DNA of 51,639 bases, taken from contig JAUCBJ010003856.1 of assembly GCA_032718475.1 (NCBI GenBank), positions 1 through 51,639 of the forward strand, given 5' to 3'. A program made the translations under genes and the position numbers. The notes under the pieces were generated by a model. It saw nothing but the letters and a program-made list of their open reading frames with translations, was not told the origin of the DNA and did not search any database. Positions 10,060-20,867 of the stretch are shown piece by piece; position 1 is the stretch's first letter; each line of letters starts with the position of its first letter. This DNA is from Nemertoderma westbladi. Its lineage: Eukaryota > Xenacoelomorpha > Nemertodermatida > Nemertodermatidae.

Positions 10060-10916
10060 TGGTATAATTGGTATGCGATGATGTCATCCGAGCAAATAGA
10101 GTATTCTTAGTAGAGTAGGTAATGTATGTGATACAATTATTGCTGTATTAGAAATCATCTTCATCATCTGAGGTATCAAGTGCATCAGTTCATTCCAATT
10201 CCTCCTCCTTCCATTTGGTGCATTACTTGAATTTTTACAACTCAATGCAATGAAGGTTATTTTGTAGGCAGATACGTTAGTGGTTTACATGATGTAGTAC
10301 AATTTCAATACAGCAGAGCGAGAGAGAGAGAGAGAGGATTGATGATGGAGCTGGAAGAACATGCATCCAATCAGGTATTATCATATCCTCCTCATCTAAC
10401 AGACAGACCTACAGTATAATGGACAAGGTACATTGATGATGGATACTAAACTTTTTTCCAAATATACGCTTGGTAGTTGGCTTTGGATATAGGTGTATAA
10501 ACAATACGTACAAGGTGGCAGCAAGCGAAATTTGAATGAACTGAAGCTCTTGGCGTGATTTTTGACTAACATATTTGCACTACTTGTTTTATTCGTACCC
10601 CAGGTGACACTTTAAAAATTACCAAAAAATTTCACGAATGCAATATTGCAGTTCTATAATCGCTTTCAGCATCCAAAACAACCGCTATATATCGCAAATA
10701 AATTAATTTTAGTGAATTATGAAAACTATTGAAAATCTTAGTACGAAAGTACTGGAGATGGGTGCCAGAAAGGGAGCACAGCACGAAAACTAACATGACC
10801 ATGTAAATGGCGTTTGCGCTGTTGGATAACCCATTAAATTTTAGGAAAAGTCACGAAATCTCGGTTTTCCAAACAAACCTTACTCAAAGATACAGACTAA
10901 TTACAAAATTAAGCCG
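10060..10916. other. Interior of fold-back element, no gene seen
   Basis: AT-rich, with a short GA microsatellite at about 10318-10337. No ORF with recognisable protein. Confidence 0.5.
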
Positions 10917-11769
10917 GGCGCGTATTCCCAATCCTTACACTACTAGGAACACCTCTTGCATTAACACATGCGATTGGTTAATGAGTTATTATTTGATTGG
11001 ACGTTGAAATCATGTAAGGAGTGGAAAGAGGGGTCGAACTAGTGTAAGGTTTTTATAAAGTGTTCCAAACGCTCCAAATAAAATAAACTCTTTAAACCTC
11101 TAGATGTCTAGATGGCGCGCTAGTGTAGTACGATGCACACGAATAGCAGACGGACTATTCATAAGCAATTACTACTGTACAGTGTACAGTACTATAATCG
11201 GCCTGCTGCATTGAAACTGCACATTGAGATGCTATGCTGACTTGGCAAAAGTATTTTGCCACAACCATGCAATCCGCAATCGGCAAGCCAAATGCAGCGT
11301 ACATTAAGAATTATATGCCGGCTTATCAACAAAGTTGCACATGCCACAATTCCCTATCCCCCATGACTTTCGTGAGATTAGCTGCATCTTCCATGCCAGT
11401 GTCCTTTAGGAGGCGTCTTAAGAAAGTCATGGGCTGTCCATCATGCTTATTTTCTCTATGGGGCTGCCAAAGCACAATATTGTGCGCAGTGTGGTCCTTC
11501 TGTGTGGGGGCAGCTCATGCAGCCCTGTATAAACCATAACCCAATGTTCTACTGCCTAGAATAATATCAAATGTTAAGTCTACTCATCTAATACTGTTGG
11601 TGTAATAACCCTTACATGATTTCACCCAATTTCTCCATTCCTTACAGCGTTTGGAACACTTTCTACTGTACCTGCAAACTGAGTATAAAACTCTTACACT
11701 AGTTCGACCTCTATCTCCATTCCTTACATGATTTTTTTCCTACTAGTGTAAGTTTTGGGATAACGCCCC
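10917..11769. mobile_element. Nested inverted-repeat (MITE-like) element
   Basis: The left arm (~10917-11077) and right arm (~11644-11769) are inverted copies sharing CTTACACTAGTAGGAA, TCATGTAAGGARTGG, GTCGAACTAGTGTAAG and GTGTTCCAAACGCT. The arms hold internal repeats of ATCATGTAAGGA. The centre contains a LINE 3'-end fragment, which either inserted here or was captured. No transposase is present. Confidence 0.65.
11198..11540 (-). pseudogene. LINE 3'-end fragment inside the nested element
   Basis: A diverged copy of 2565-2880. The minus strand reads NIVLWQP, then QPMTFLRRLLKDTGMED, then MGDRELW before it goes out of frame. It has an extra ~90 bp near 11221-11300 relative to the other copies. 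It is a dead fragment with no RT domain. Confidence 0.7.
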
Positions 11770-12081
11770 CCCAAAGAATAAAGATGATTTAGTATTCAAA
11801 AATGTCATTATCGAAGGAATCATCTTTACAGAAATCATCTAGGAACAATTATGATAAATATATAAATTGAAGTGAATATACTAAAAGAACTAACCTCTCT
11901 ATTGTGGTAGGTGTCAAGTCATTTGTTTGTGTTATATCTAAGTCATCTTCAATTGCATCTGTAGTGGTAGTCATGGTAACCTGTGAAGGAGTATTATCTG
12001 AAATGCCATTTAGATGTCACTTGTCGTTTTAAAGTGATTTGTAGTCACATCTTGATTGTATTTTATTGGCATAAATATTGT

Positions 12082-12624
12082 TATATAAAGTCATTATTTT
12101 GAAACAGAGTGGAATGCGATTAAATTGATGAAAAATAAAAATATTTCTAACATGGGTATATCTTTGGAACCATATATCACCGTTATAACAAAACAGGTTT
12201 AGCTCTCAGTATACCAAAATTTTTCAAAACTAATATTCAATACAATGTGGCAATTTGTTTTTAAACTAATTCGATTGTTCTAGAATGGTAGCTATTTTTC
12301 TAAAACATGTCAGTTTTTATTTAGCAGCGTTCCCATGGTAACAATAGTTATATTCCAGAATTTTATGTCACATTTAGAATTGTTAGACCAGTAGCTATCT
12401 TTTTCAAAAAATGCGATAAATTTATATCGAGTTATTAGAATACTACATACAACATGTTTGTTGTTTTACCATTTCCAAGACAACCGGTGATAACAACAAG
12501 TCAGCTACCGATTCAGATTTGTTATCATATCAAAATGAATGGCCAGAAGCTAGGTCTTCCCAAAAATATAAGTTCCGGGTGGTTACCAAAAAGTATCCCC
12601 TATGCTGTCTGGCCCATGGACTAA
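12082..12624 (-). repeat. Right arm of the fold-back element (contains the empty LTR target)
   Basis: Uninterrupted inverted copy of the left arm. At about 12240-12260 its complement reads AAAACAAATTGCCACAT with one ATTGC, the exact pre-insertion form of the LTR-element site at 4206/9888. Confidence 0.82.
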
Positions 12625-13261
12625 AACCGCTTTCCAGTTGTTTAGCCGAGACAGAAGTATCAAATATACAAATTAATGAGGTATTCCATCTATACAAATC
12701 CGCAAATAGCCCTGGGTATAATGTACTATTTAGCCTCAATTGATCCCCCTTCTCTCAATGTAATAAAATCCCGTTTTTTAGCAAACCGTTTTTCACTTGC
12801 ATCCTGTCCGACCATTTTACTTAATTATAGTTACCGGGTGCAGCAATCCGGACGAATTTATAATGAGTCATATCCATGATACCAGGATTAGACTGACAAA
12901 TGAGAAAATTATGTTTGTCTTCAATCTTAAATGATTTACGTGTAAAATATCCAAATTTAGTAGTTTAAAAAAAAACTGATCAACCTTTAGCGGTTGAGTA
13001 GGCTTATACACTATTTTATGGTAATCCTCACACCCCAACCCCAACCTATTTCATGAAGTATTGGAGTGTAATCAAATAATTTCCAATCAGATTCGCAGTT
13101 GCAAACTATATTGTATGTAATTTTTCAGATGATATTGATGTTTCCTTGATGAACTAAGATTTAGTTCTACTTGCCACAGTGCTGTGTAGGTCTTGATGTG
13201 GGATATCTTGTTGCTCTGTTCTTTAGCTTGGCAAATCTGATAATTTGCCTCTGGTTCACTA
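12625..13261. other. Non-coding interval, nothing recognised
   Basis: Short open frames at 12519-12879 are remnants of repeat arms or chance; no domain is recognisable. Confidence 0.45.
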
Positions 13262-13372
13262 TACTACTACTATCGGCATGCTGCATTACAGCTGCATTAT
13301 ATATATTACATATATATTAAGAATGCTGTGCCGGCTTGTCGACAAATTTGCGACGCCACAACTCCGTGGATC
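13262..13372 (-). pseudogene. LINE 3' tail fragment
   Basis: Shares GGCATGCTGCATT and GTGCCGGCTTGTCGACAAA with 2565-2640. A TACTACTAC run at its outer end corresponds to the GTA/TAG-type microsatellite tail seen at 15060. An AT insertion (ATATATTACATATATATTAA) interrupts it. Confidence 0.65.
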
Positions 13373-13570
13373 CCCCCGGGAGATCTAGCCTGGGTCTCTC
13401 CATTATCATATTTGCCTTCCTAGATATAGATTCAATTGGATACCAGTTTGACGGTTTTCATTTATTATTCATATAAAGTAATCCGAATCATATAACAATT
13501 AAAAATCTGACAATAGAGTTATATTAAATCATAATGGGTACATAACTATTTAATAAGATAACATGACACC

Positions 13571-14520
13571 ATATGATGGATAGGTCTAATTAAGGACAAT
13601 ACTGTTGTATTGAGGACAACAGTCAAAAAGACCTACCAACAGTCAGAAAAACTCACCAACAGTCAGAAAACAGACCCAGATAGTCTACCAACAGTCAAGG
13701 GTTTCAACTGTACAGCAGTAGGCCTAGGCCTACCGAACCGACTTAGTCTGGTTGTTATCACAGTATTACAGTATTATTATGGAATCCGGGAACGGCAAGG
13801 ACAACTGGACAATGTTGGTCTAGTTTAGTTTGCGGTACCGACACAAGTCAACACACTGAGGATTAAATTGCGACAGACTGTTGTTTGGTGTTGATGTGGC
13901 AGACGACTGTTAATAGATGACCGTAACTGCGCGACTGTCTGTACCAGTCGCGGCCACTGGTACCGGTAGAAGAAAAATGGGATCTGTACCCTCAACCGGT
14001 AAGAATAAAGCACTTTGGGAGCGAATACATTTCTGTGGGACACATTTCCGTATATCCAAGTTGATGGCGATAATTTTCCTATCAGTTGAAATACAGTATA
14101 GCAGTAAGATGACGGGTATTCTGTCACAACATATTTATTGCACTATGTTTGAATGTGTTGACTGGTGTCGGTACCGCAAGCTAAATTAGACCAATGTCCT
14201 GTCCTTCCCGTTCCCGGATTCCATAATACTGTACTGTGTTAACAACTAACTGTATCAGTTTGGTAGGCCAACTGCAGTACAGTACAGAATGACATAATTT
14301 CCTTACTGTAGTTACGGATATCAGCTAATATGATTTTGATTATTTCGAATTTAAGGAACCCCATTTAGATAATCGGAATTTTTTGAAGCCCTTGACTGTT
14401 GGTAGACTATCTGGGACTGTTTTCTGACTGTGGGTGAGTTTTTCTGACTGTTGGTAGGTCTTTTTGACTGCTGTTCTCAATACAACAGTATTGTCCTTAA
14501 TTAGACCTATCCCCATATGA
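13571..14520. mobile_element. ~950-bp fold-back element (MITE-like)
   Basis: Outer arms 13571-13712 and 14382-14520 are inverted copies at high identity (GGATAGGTCTAATTAAGGAC and repeated ACCAACAGTCAGAAAA). Inner arms 13745-13858 and 14155-14256 are also inverted copies (GGAATCCGGGAACGG, GCGGTACCGACAC). The loop is about 13859-14154. The arms carry the short repeat CTACCAACAGTCA three to four times. No transposase frame is present, and the target duplication is not clear. Confidence 0.75.
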
Positions 14521-14925
14521 TAATATAATTGTATTATGTACAGAACTGTAGGTGTATCTCTAGACAATATAATATACAACGCAACGTATATTTGGTATAA
14601 TGATGAAATTACAAAACAATTGTTAGTATCAAATCAAGAACTCACTTTGCATATCATAGCTATTTCAAATTGCAATGGCATGCAATTATAAAATATTGTA
14701 GATTGAATGGAGAAGAATCCTGAAATAAGTATTTTATCGAACTCCATATAATTTACAACTGTCTGATTGGACGAGCTGTAAATTAGGGGCGTTCGATAGA
14801 GTGTGGTATTCGGGATTGATTACGAAGTTACAGGGGAACTGCGGGAAACTCCTGGAATAGATCGAATCGTACTGATCTGATAGATCTATGGTGATTGGTG
14901 GTTAGGACTCCAGATCGAGGTCTAT
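14521..14925. other. Non-coding interval, nothing recognised
   Basis: No coding frame, RNA gene or clear repeat identified. Confidence 0.45.
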
Positions 14926-15075
14926 ACATTTGCTAGATCATCCATACATGCGGATGATCTAGCAAATGTCATGGGTGATAGGGAGTTGTGGCGGTGCAAT
15001 TTTGTCGATAAGCCGGCACAGCATTCTTAAAAATGCAGCTGCAATGCAGCATGCCGATCCTAGTAGTAGTAGAGG
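14926..15075 (+). pseudogene. LINE 3' end with TAG-repeat tail and inverted 5' junction
   Basis: Plus-strand copy of the LINE C-terminal region (GGATGATCTAGCAAATG through GCATGCCGATCC) ending in TAGTAGTAGTAG. Its 5' edge is palindromic: CATTTGCTAGATCATCC at about 14928-14944 is the exact inverse of GGATGATCTAGCAAATG that follows. Such a 5' inversion fits a twin-priming or fold-back reverse-transcription event. Confidence 0.7.
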
Positions 15076-15107
15076 TCTATGCACGACAAACAAGAAACTC
15101 TAACAAG

Positions 15108-15945
15108 ATTCATTACTCGGGCCAACTTTGTTCCTCTATATAGACGGCCCAGTCACTGGTCTTTCCAATAAAGTTGCAATCTATGCAGATGACTGCACAG
15201 TGTACTCATTATACTAAACGAAGCTAGTGGAAATCAGTTGATCAACGCCTTGCAGGATGATCTTAACGCAGTATATCTCTGGGGAAAGAAATTGAAGGTG
15301 ATTTTCGAACACAGCAAATGGAATCTCTCACTATTATCTCTCAGCTTATGCTTGGGGAGCTCCAAATCCCAGTAGTACAGCCATCAATCAAACTTCTTGG
15401 GGTAACCTTTACTTCCAATATGCCATTCAATGCACATATTGACAACGGAACTGCAAAGGCTGGGCGAAGAGTGAGCCAACTGCGACGTTGTAAAATCCAG
15501 CTGAGCTGGCTTAGTGCATCACATCTCAACTTGTTCGCTTATATGGGATACAGAAACGAGCACTACACTTTATTGGCATTGAAACCCAACCCAGCAGGAT
15601 CCAACCACTTGAGCCTAGAGCACATGAGAAATGTCGGGGTGGTCTGTTTTCTTCACAAGATGCAGCAAACTGAGGCACCACCTCTGCTTCGTTAATGGTT
15701 CCATGTTGCAGCCTCAGTCTGTTGCGGCCCAGCAGACATTTCCTCGCTCACCATGAGCACCATCTATGGTACCCTGGAGACAGAAACATAACTGGCCATT
15801 GGCCACTGTGCTCTTTTGGGCGCAGTGTAATTCCTATGGCAACGCATATATAGAATAGTCTCCCACCAGATGTGACTAAACTTAATATGTCCAGATTTAA
15901 CCGCAAAACAAACTCACTATTATTACAACGATCCGGTGCATTTCC
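15108..15945 (+). pseudogene. LINE reverse-transcriptase fragment (YADD motif, frameshifted)
   Basis: The plus strand reads IDGPVTGLSNKVAIYADDCT, where YADD is the RT catalytic box, then hits a stop at about 15216. After a frameshift, 15318-15695 encodes a post-catalytic segment (IKLLGVTFTSNMPFNAHID, then AGRRVSQLRRC). Further on, another frame gives RSVIPMATHI-stop-NSLPPDV, matching the RS-PR---WNSLPPDV tail common in jockey/CR1-type LINEs with the Trp codon now a stop. At least two frameshifts and several stops make it a dead, 5'-truncated copy. The motif style differs from the LINE at 39 kb, so it is probably another LINE family. Confidence 0.75.
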
Positions 15946-16359
15946 GACATTCCTGGTCACTTCATTTTCGTTGTTAATTATATATTAATTTATAGTTAAA
16001 TATAGCATATGTAAATAAAAATTCAGTTAATATTAACAATGAATTTATTAATTAACTATTCACTTTACTACCTATACATATAATTTGGTTAAATTACCAC
16101 ATTATTTCATGCTGGGTCAACTTTTAAAATATAATTAGAAACAACCATGTTAAATTAATTTAATTTTAGATAGGTAGACAATCATTTTATATGATGACAA
16201 CATAGCTAATTGGGTTCTTGAATCGGCGTTGCTTTCGTTATTTCATTGTACTTAGCTTTATGCAACTTGACCTCTTGTGGCCATTGGATGACATTTATCA
16301 ACATTGAGATACATCAAAGTCTAAAAATTTGGTGTCAAAATCAATATGTTTTAATATAT
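15946..16359. other. AT-rich 3' flank of the GPCR gene
   Basis: No ORF or repeat. It would lie past the GPCR polyadenylation site. Confidence 0.45.
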
Positions 16360-16365
16360 TTTATT
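16360..16365 (-). terminator. Candidate polyadenylation signal AATAAA for the GPCR gene
   Basis: TTTATT on plus reads AATAAA on minus, 28 bases past the GPCR stop codon. It is the nearest canonical hexamer. Inferred from position only. Confidence 0.4.
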
Positions 16366-16392
16366 ATCATTATACAGTTTTACATTAAAATG

Positions 16393-17694
16393 TTATAGAT
16401 CCTGATAAGTGTGATGTTCCACGACTGTTTCCTGGTGTTTGCAAAACAGTTTATCCATCATTAACTTCAATCTTTTACGATATTTGCCGCAAAGAATGAA
16501 ACAAAGTGCTGGATCCGCTATGACATTCATGTAAGAAGTAAAAACCATAACCATTTGAACTACTTTCAATGTTGTTCCAGACATAGAAATGTGGTGGTGA
16601 ATTTTGATCAAATGCAAGCATAATTGCCAGGTCCAAAATGGCAGGTAGCAAAATGTAAATGCCAAGATTACAGCAACAACCATTCGTGTGATTTGTTTAT
16701 TTATCTGACGCATACTGTTCCGTGCTTTGCTTTCGTTCAGACTTGGCATTGGGTCTCGGCTAACCTCTTCGTTACTTGTGGATGCGATGATTAAGTGTTG
16801 GGATGATGCTGGGGTATCCCCACGGGAGGTAGTACTATTTATCCTATCCATGATTAATTGATTATTTGATGTCTGACTGACCAGTGGAAAATCTGATGTC
16901 CCGTGTGAAATTCCTTCCATACACAGCGCCAGTTCTGCTGTTTCCACAGAATTTTCGACATGCGCCATTGCACTTCCTGAAAGTACCTGAGACCCATTGT
17001 TGCCACTGGTCATGTGACGCTGGCTATTGATACTTATAATCATAGCCCTGTAGGTACCTGCGATGACACACAATGGAATAATGTAGAGAACTAAGCTCAG
17101 GAAAACAATATATACTGTGAATGAATTAATTGTTTCCGAAAAATTTGGCCAAGCACTACCACAGTAGATTTTTCCACAAGGGGTAGAAGATTTCCAGGTG
17201 AATATGGCGAATGGTAATGCGAACAACATACTCGGAAACCAAATGTAAGCTAAATGTCGCTTGTTTAGATAGCCACCTCGACGTCTCTTGCTCATTACTT
17301 GATATCTCTCGAAACTCATTTTTACCAAAGTAAATATACTTGCTGACATTGTTAGCGCATCCAAAGCGAATATTATTTTGCATCCTACATCACCAAATAG
17401 CCAGGTTTTCGTTACAAGAGAAGCTAGAATAAATGGACAACCTGTAACGTAGATTAAGTCTGACATTAGAAGATTACCAGCTAACACGTCAATCATTTTC
17501 ATCTGTTGTTTTGGTGTAGTTACAATGACAATCAAACCCAATATATTGGCACATATTCCCACAACTGATACAGACCCATAAAGAAAGTATTTCAGAGCCA
17601 TTTCCCATACCCTCCTGTCTTTTGTTTCTGCGCAAATATATTCATCTTCTGTAACATTACTAGTGATATTTATTAATGTATTGGCTAAAGACAT
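16393..17694 (-). CDS. Rhodopsin-class peptide GPCR, urotensin-2 receptor-like, single exon
   Basis: 433 aa, ATG to TAG, with seven hydrophobic segments in the class A layout. Seen: two N-glycosylation sites (N9, N13); N50 in TM1 (GICANILGL); D79 in TM2 (NLLMSDLIY); C105 after TKTWLFGDVGC; TM3 ending FERY (E129-R130-Y131); W152 in TM4; ECL2 with C173/C178; P207 in TM5; a long third intracellular loop (about 220-335, Ser/Thr-rich); TM6 CYLPFW (349-354); TM7 ADPALCF (393-399); basic C-tail. From memory of the family, VTK-W-FGDVGC, LTM-ASIFTL, S-ERY and LPFW-WQL are shared with vertebrate urotensin-2 receptors; somatostatin/allatostatin-C-type receptors are the next candidates. It would act at the plasma membrane through G proteins. 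Odd: NPxxY reads DPxxC, so the usual Tyr is Cys. No introns and no close paralogue in the window. Confidence 0.85.
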   Translation of the reverse strand: MSLANTLINITSNVTEDEYICAETKDRRVWEMALKYFLYGSVSVVGICANILGLIVIVTTPKQQMKMIDVLAGNLLMSDLIYVTGCPFILASLVTKTWLFGDVGCKIIFALDALTMSASIFTLVKMSFERYQVMSKRRRGGYLNKRHLAYIWFPSMLFALPFAIFTWKSSTPCGKIYCGSAWPNFSETINSFTVYIVFLSLVLYIIPLCVIAGTYRAMIISINSQRHMTSGNNGSQVLSGSAMAHVENSVETAELALCMEGISHGTSDFPLVSQTSNNQLIMDRINSTTSRGDTPASSQHLIIASTSNEEVSRDPMPSLNESKARNSMRQINKQITRMVVAVILAFTFCYLPFWTWQLCLHLIKIHHHISMSGTTLKVVQMVMVFTSYMNVIADPALCFILCGKYRKRLKLMMDKLFCKHQETVVEHHTYQDL

Positions 17695-18709
17695 ATTGTT
17701 AGTATTACAGTATCAGGCGCTGTGATATTATAAACAACATAAGCGTTAAAAAAATATCTGTTGGCCTAAGTATGTAAAGTACAGTAAGTAACAAAGCAAT
17801 ACTACTTAGGTACTATGTGATATACAATCAAAATACAGTAGCACAAAGTTTAGTTAAACCAACATTGGGCCTCAATTAAGCATACTGCACATCTGTAAAT
17901 AATTCACGGTTTCACGGTACAAGACCATTTAAATATCAGTGCACCCCTAAATTATTGTTGTGGAATATCTATAAACTTACTTACAATATAGGACGTGACG
18001 TGCATTGCATTTATGCTGGTAATTACAGTATATGATGGGAACAGATGTGAATTATAATGATGGTAATTATAGTTATTGTTTTGGAATGCTGCGCGCATAT
18101 TAAGTATGATCACTAAAGATGCCTCATACTGTATACTGGGAATATTGACTTCATGGGGTGCAGTGTCGGTCCGTCAGTGTGGGCCAGGTGGGCCGGGCCA
18201 ACCCTAATTTTCCGACAAGTCAACAAACATGACTAACTATGTATTGATCACAACGCAACGTCAATAAATTATACTATTTTTATTTATATAATTATATATT
18301 TCTATTATTATACGATTTATTATAAAGCTAAGAAATTTTCTTAGCTTTATTATTTGACGCGGTTATGTTTTAATCAAATTTTGTACCATAACAAACTGCA
18401 ATTTATCTGTCTGTTTAAGACGTTATTCCCCCCCCCCCCCCCCCCCTCCCCTTCACATCCAACTCCAATAGTTGAATCATCCTACCTAATGTTTCAATAG
18501 TGCAGCCCTCATACAGACAGATAGCCAGACAGATAGCTCTGCTGAGCTCTGCAGAAATTATTAACACAAACATTTGATCGGATGAAGGGCCAAAATCTTT
18601 GGGCCAAAACTACCGATAATATAACCTATATTATCTACCAGGCCATGGTTTGGTGGGTTGTGAATCCTCTTGGCTAGTCTGTATAAAGGGAGGGTGGGCC
18701 AGATAGGAA
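17695..18709. other. Presumed 5' flank of the GPCR gene, no further gene
   Basis: AT-rich with a C-run near 18428-18446 and a short perfect hairpin at 18322-18350. No TATA box or exon can be assigned with confidence. Confidence 0.45.
18322..18350. repeat. Short perfect hairpin
   Basis: ATAAAGCTAAGAAA, one T, then TTTCTTAGCTTTAT: a 14-bp perfect stem with a one-base loop. Confidence 0.8.
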
Positions 18710-19516
18710 CCTACGGAGCCCCTAAAGGGACATGGGTTCCCCTTTTTTTCTAAATCCGGCCCAGAGATACTAAGTCCGGCTTGGAGATACTAAGTCCGGC
18801 CTGGAGATACTAAGTCCAGCCTGGAGATACTAAGTCCAGCCCGGAGATACTAAGTCCGGCCCGGAGATACTAAGTCCGGCCCAGAGATACTAAGTCCGGC
18901 CTGGAGATACTATCTCAGGCCCTGAAATACTAAGACCAGCTGACTGGTGATGGAATAGTGGCGATTAGCGAGTCAGCCAGTACACCACCTCACCCCAGTT
19001 TGCCAGTCCCACTCAAACTGAATTTCCCTCCAGGCCAGAGATCTATCTCAGGGCCTGAGATAGTATCTCCGGGCTGGACTTAGTATATCCAGGCTGGACT
19101 TAGTATCTCTGGGTCGGACTTAATATCTCCTGGCCTGAGATAGTATCTCCGGGCCGGACTTGGTATCTCAGGGCCTGAGATAGTATCTCCGGGCCAGACT
19201 TAGTATCTCCAGGCTGGACTTAGTATCTCCAGGCCGGACTTAGTATCTCAGGGCCTGAGATAGTATCTCCGGGGCAGACTTAGTATCTCCGGGCTGAGAT
19301 AGTATCTCCGGGCCGGACTTAGTATCCCAGACTTAGTATCTCCGGGCCGGACTTAGTATCTCCGGGCCATACTTATTATCTCTGGCCCAGACTTAGTATC
19401 TCTGGGCCGGACTTAGTATCTCCGGGCCTGAGATAGTAACTCCGGGCCGGACTTAGTATCTCTGGGCCGGACTTAAAAAAAGGGGGAAACCCATGTCCCT
19501 TTAGGGGCTCCATAGG
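18710..19516. mobile_element. Fold-back element with arms made of 20-bp tandem repeats
   Basis: The ends are inverted copies (CCTACGGAGCCCCTAAAGGG at left; its near-complement at 19497-19516), followed by GACATGGGTT and a T/A run. Inside, the left arm (~18757-18935) holds about nine copies of a 20-bp unit containing GAGATACTAAGTCCGGCC. The right arm (~19040-19472) holds about twenty copies of the reverse complement, some as a GGGCCTGAGATAGTATCTCC variant. A loop of about 105 bp separates them. The layout resembles sea-urchin TU-type fold-back elements in principle: simple repeats inside inverted arms. No transposase frame; the target duplication is unresolved. Confidence 0.85.
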
Positions 19517-20867
19517 AAGCGGCCCAATATCCAATCAACACAATTATTACAATAATAACTACTGGTGGTGCCAGTTACATCAGCTTTCATAGGAAGATCT
19601 ACTATCTCCCTCATCTCAGACTGTGAAAATATTGTTTCATTTGATTGGATGGCGGTTCTAAATCGTTGGGCCCACAGGTCGATTTCTTCGCACTTCGCAG
19701 CTACAGACTGAGACAGAGCTGCACCTGCACTTAATTAATATCTCAGCCTAGCGGAGTCAATGAGGAGTATGGTTGCTTATTTTGGAAAATAAATTTTATT
19801 ATTTTTTCTTTATTTCAGTAAACACTAGATTAAATAATTTTTATTTTATTTTATCATTTATTTTATTGATATGTTTTTAGTTTTTGGCTTGTTGGTCTTG
19901 GTAGTTAGCTGAATTATCAAATTATTTAAACGAGAGAAACCCACCACAATATTAGATAATAACAACAACATTTCCATTTGGCAAGGAAGTGGAGGAGAGC
20001 CCGAGTTTTAATTTAATTTTATGTATGTTTGCGGCTGTTTGGGCGGGGTGTGGGGTACACTTTTCACACTGAAACATTTTGGTTGTGAAATGTTACAGCA
20101 ATCAGAGATTTTTCATTTATATTTTATTCTGAGAGGAAGAAGAACATACAACGTTATTTAATGTATGTAACGAAATAATTGTTTTGTGGTTTAACTTGGA
20201 TGCCTCCCCAAATATTTGATATACAATTAATATTTAAAATTATTTCCATGATCATGGTCATTCACCCATCTTTAGTTAGAATTTTGTTTGCATGAAAGTC
20301 AGTTTAGAGTTCTAAATTACGAATATTACGGACAGACTATCTCTTATCTGACTGGAAGCTCTTATATAATGCTATCTCTTATAAATGGAAGCAAAGTGTG
20401 ACAGTAACAAATATTTCCACGACACCCCAGCGTGTCTTAAGTATATGATAAGTCTAAAAGGGGAAAGTTTCGATTCACTGCATAAATGCAGTTCACCAAA
20501 CTTCCCCCAAACGCACACTGAAGTCACATAACATATTCTATAAACAATATAATCTTAAAGCAATATAAGCTCTTAAAGTCAGCCAACTATAGATGTAGTA
20601 TCGCCCCGCAATTGAACTTCACATTTTGGTGACTCAATGAGTCCACTGTATTCATAAATATTTGGGTCCGGCTCAACCAAAAATTATGGACACGGACCGC
20701 CACTGATGGGGTGTTATCTGGAACTTTATAAGAATACAATGGGAATTGTTTTAGGAAATCCGAGTTCTACAATATTGGAAAGTGTTTAAAATTACACCTT
20801 AGCTTCTAATCCGAAATTATATTAATGTTTTAATTTTGAATGAAATGTTTCTAAATCATTCACTCCT
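19517..20867. other. Non-coding interval, nothing recognised
   Basis: AT-rich sequence without a convincing ORF, RNA gene or tandem repeat. Confidence 0.45.

Larger units (their letters stand above)
3841..12624. mobile_element. Large fold-back (long inverted repeat) element carrying nested insertions
   Basis: The left arm (3841-4210 continuing at 9893-10059) is the diverged reverse complement of the right arm (12082-12624), about 540 bp each. The outer ends read TAGTCCATGGGCC and its complement. Without the 5.7-kb LTR element in its left arm the unit is about 3.1 kb. No transposase frame is visible in the middle (10060-12081), so it looks like a non-autonomous fold-back or MITE-like DNA element. 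Flanks share only a few A residues, so the target duplication and superfamily are undetermined. Confidence 0.8.

Noticed and set aside
13373-13392. GGATCC, CCCGGG and AGATCT in a row, resembling a cloning polylinker
   Set aside because: Only about 19 bp and no vector sequence beside it; chance or a small artefact cannot be told apart. Worth a read-level check only.
17156-17383. Minus ORF of 75 codons inside the GPCR
   Set aside because: Shadow frame of the receptor gene.
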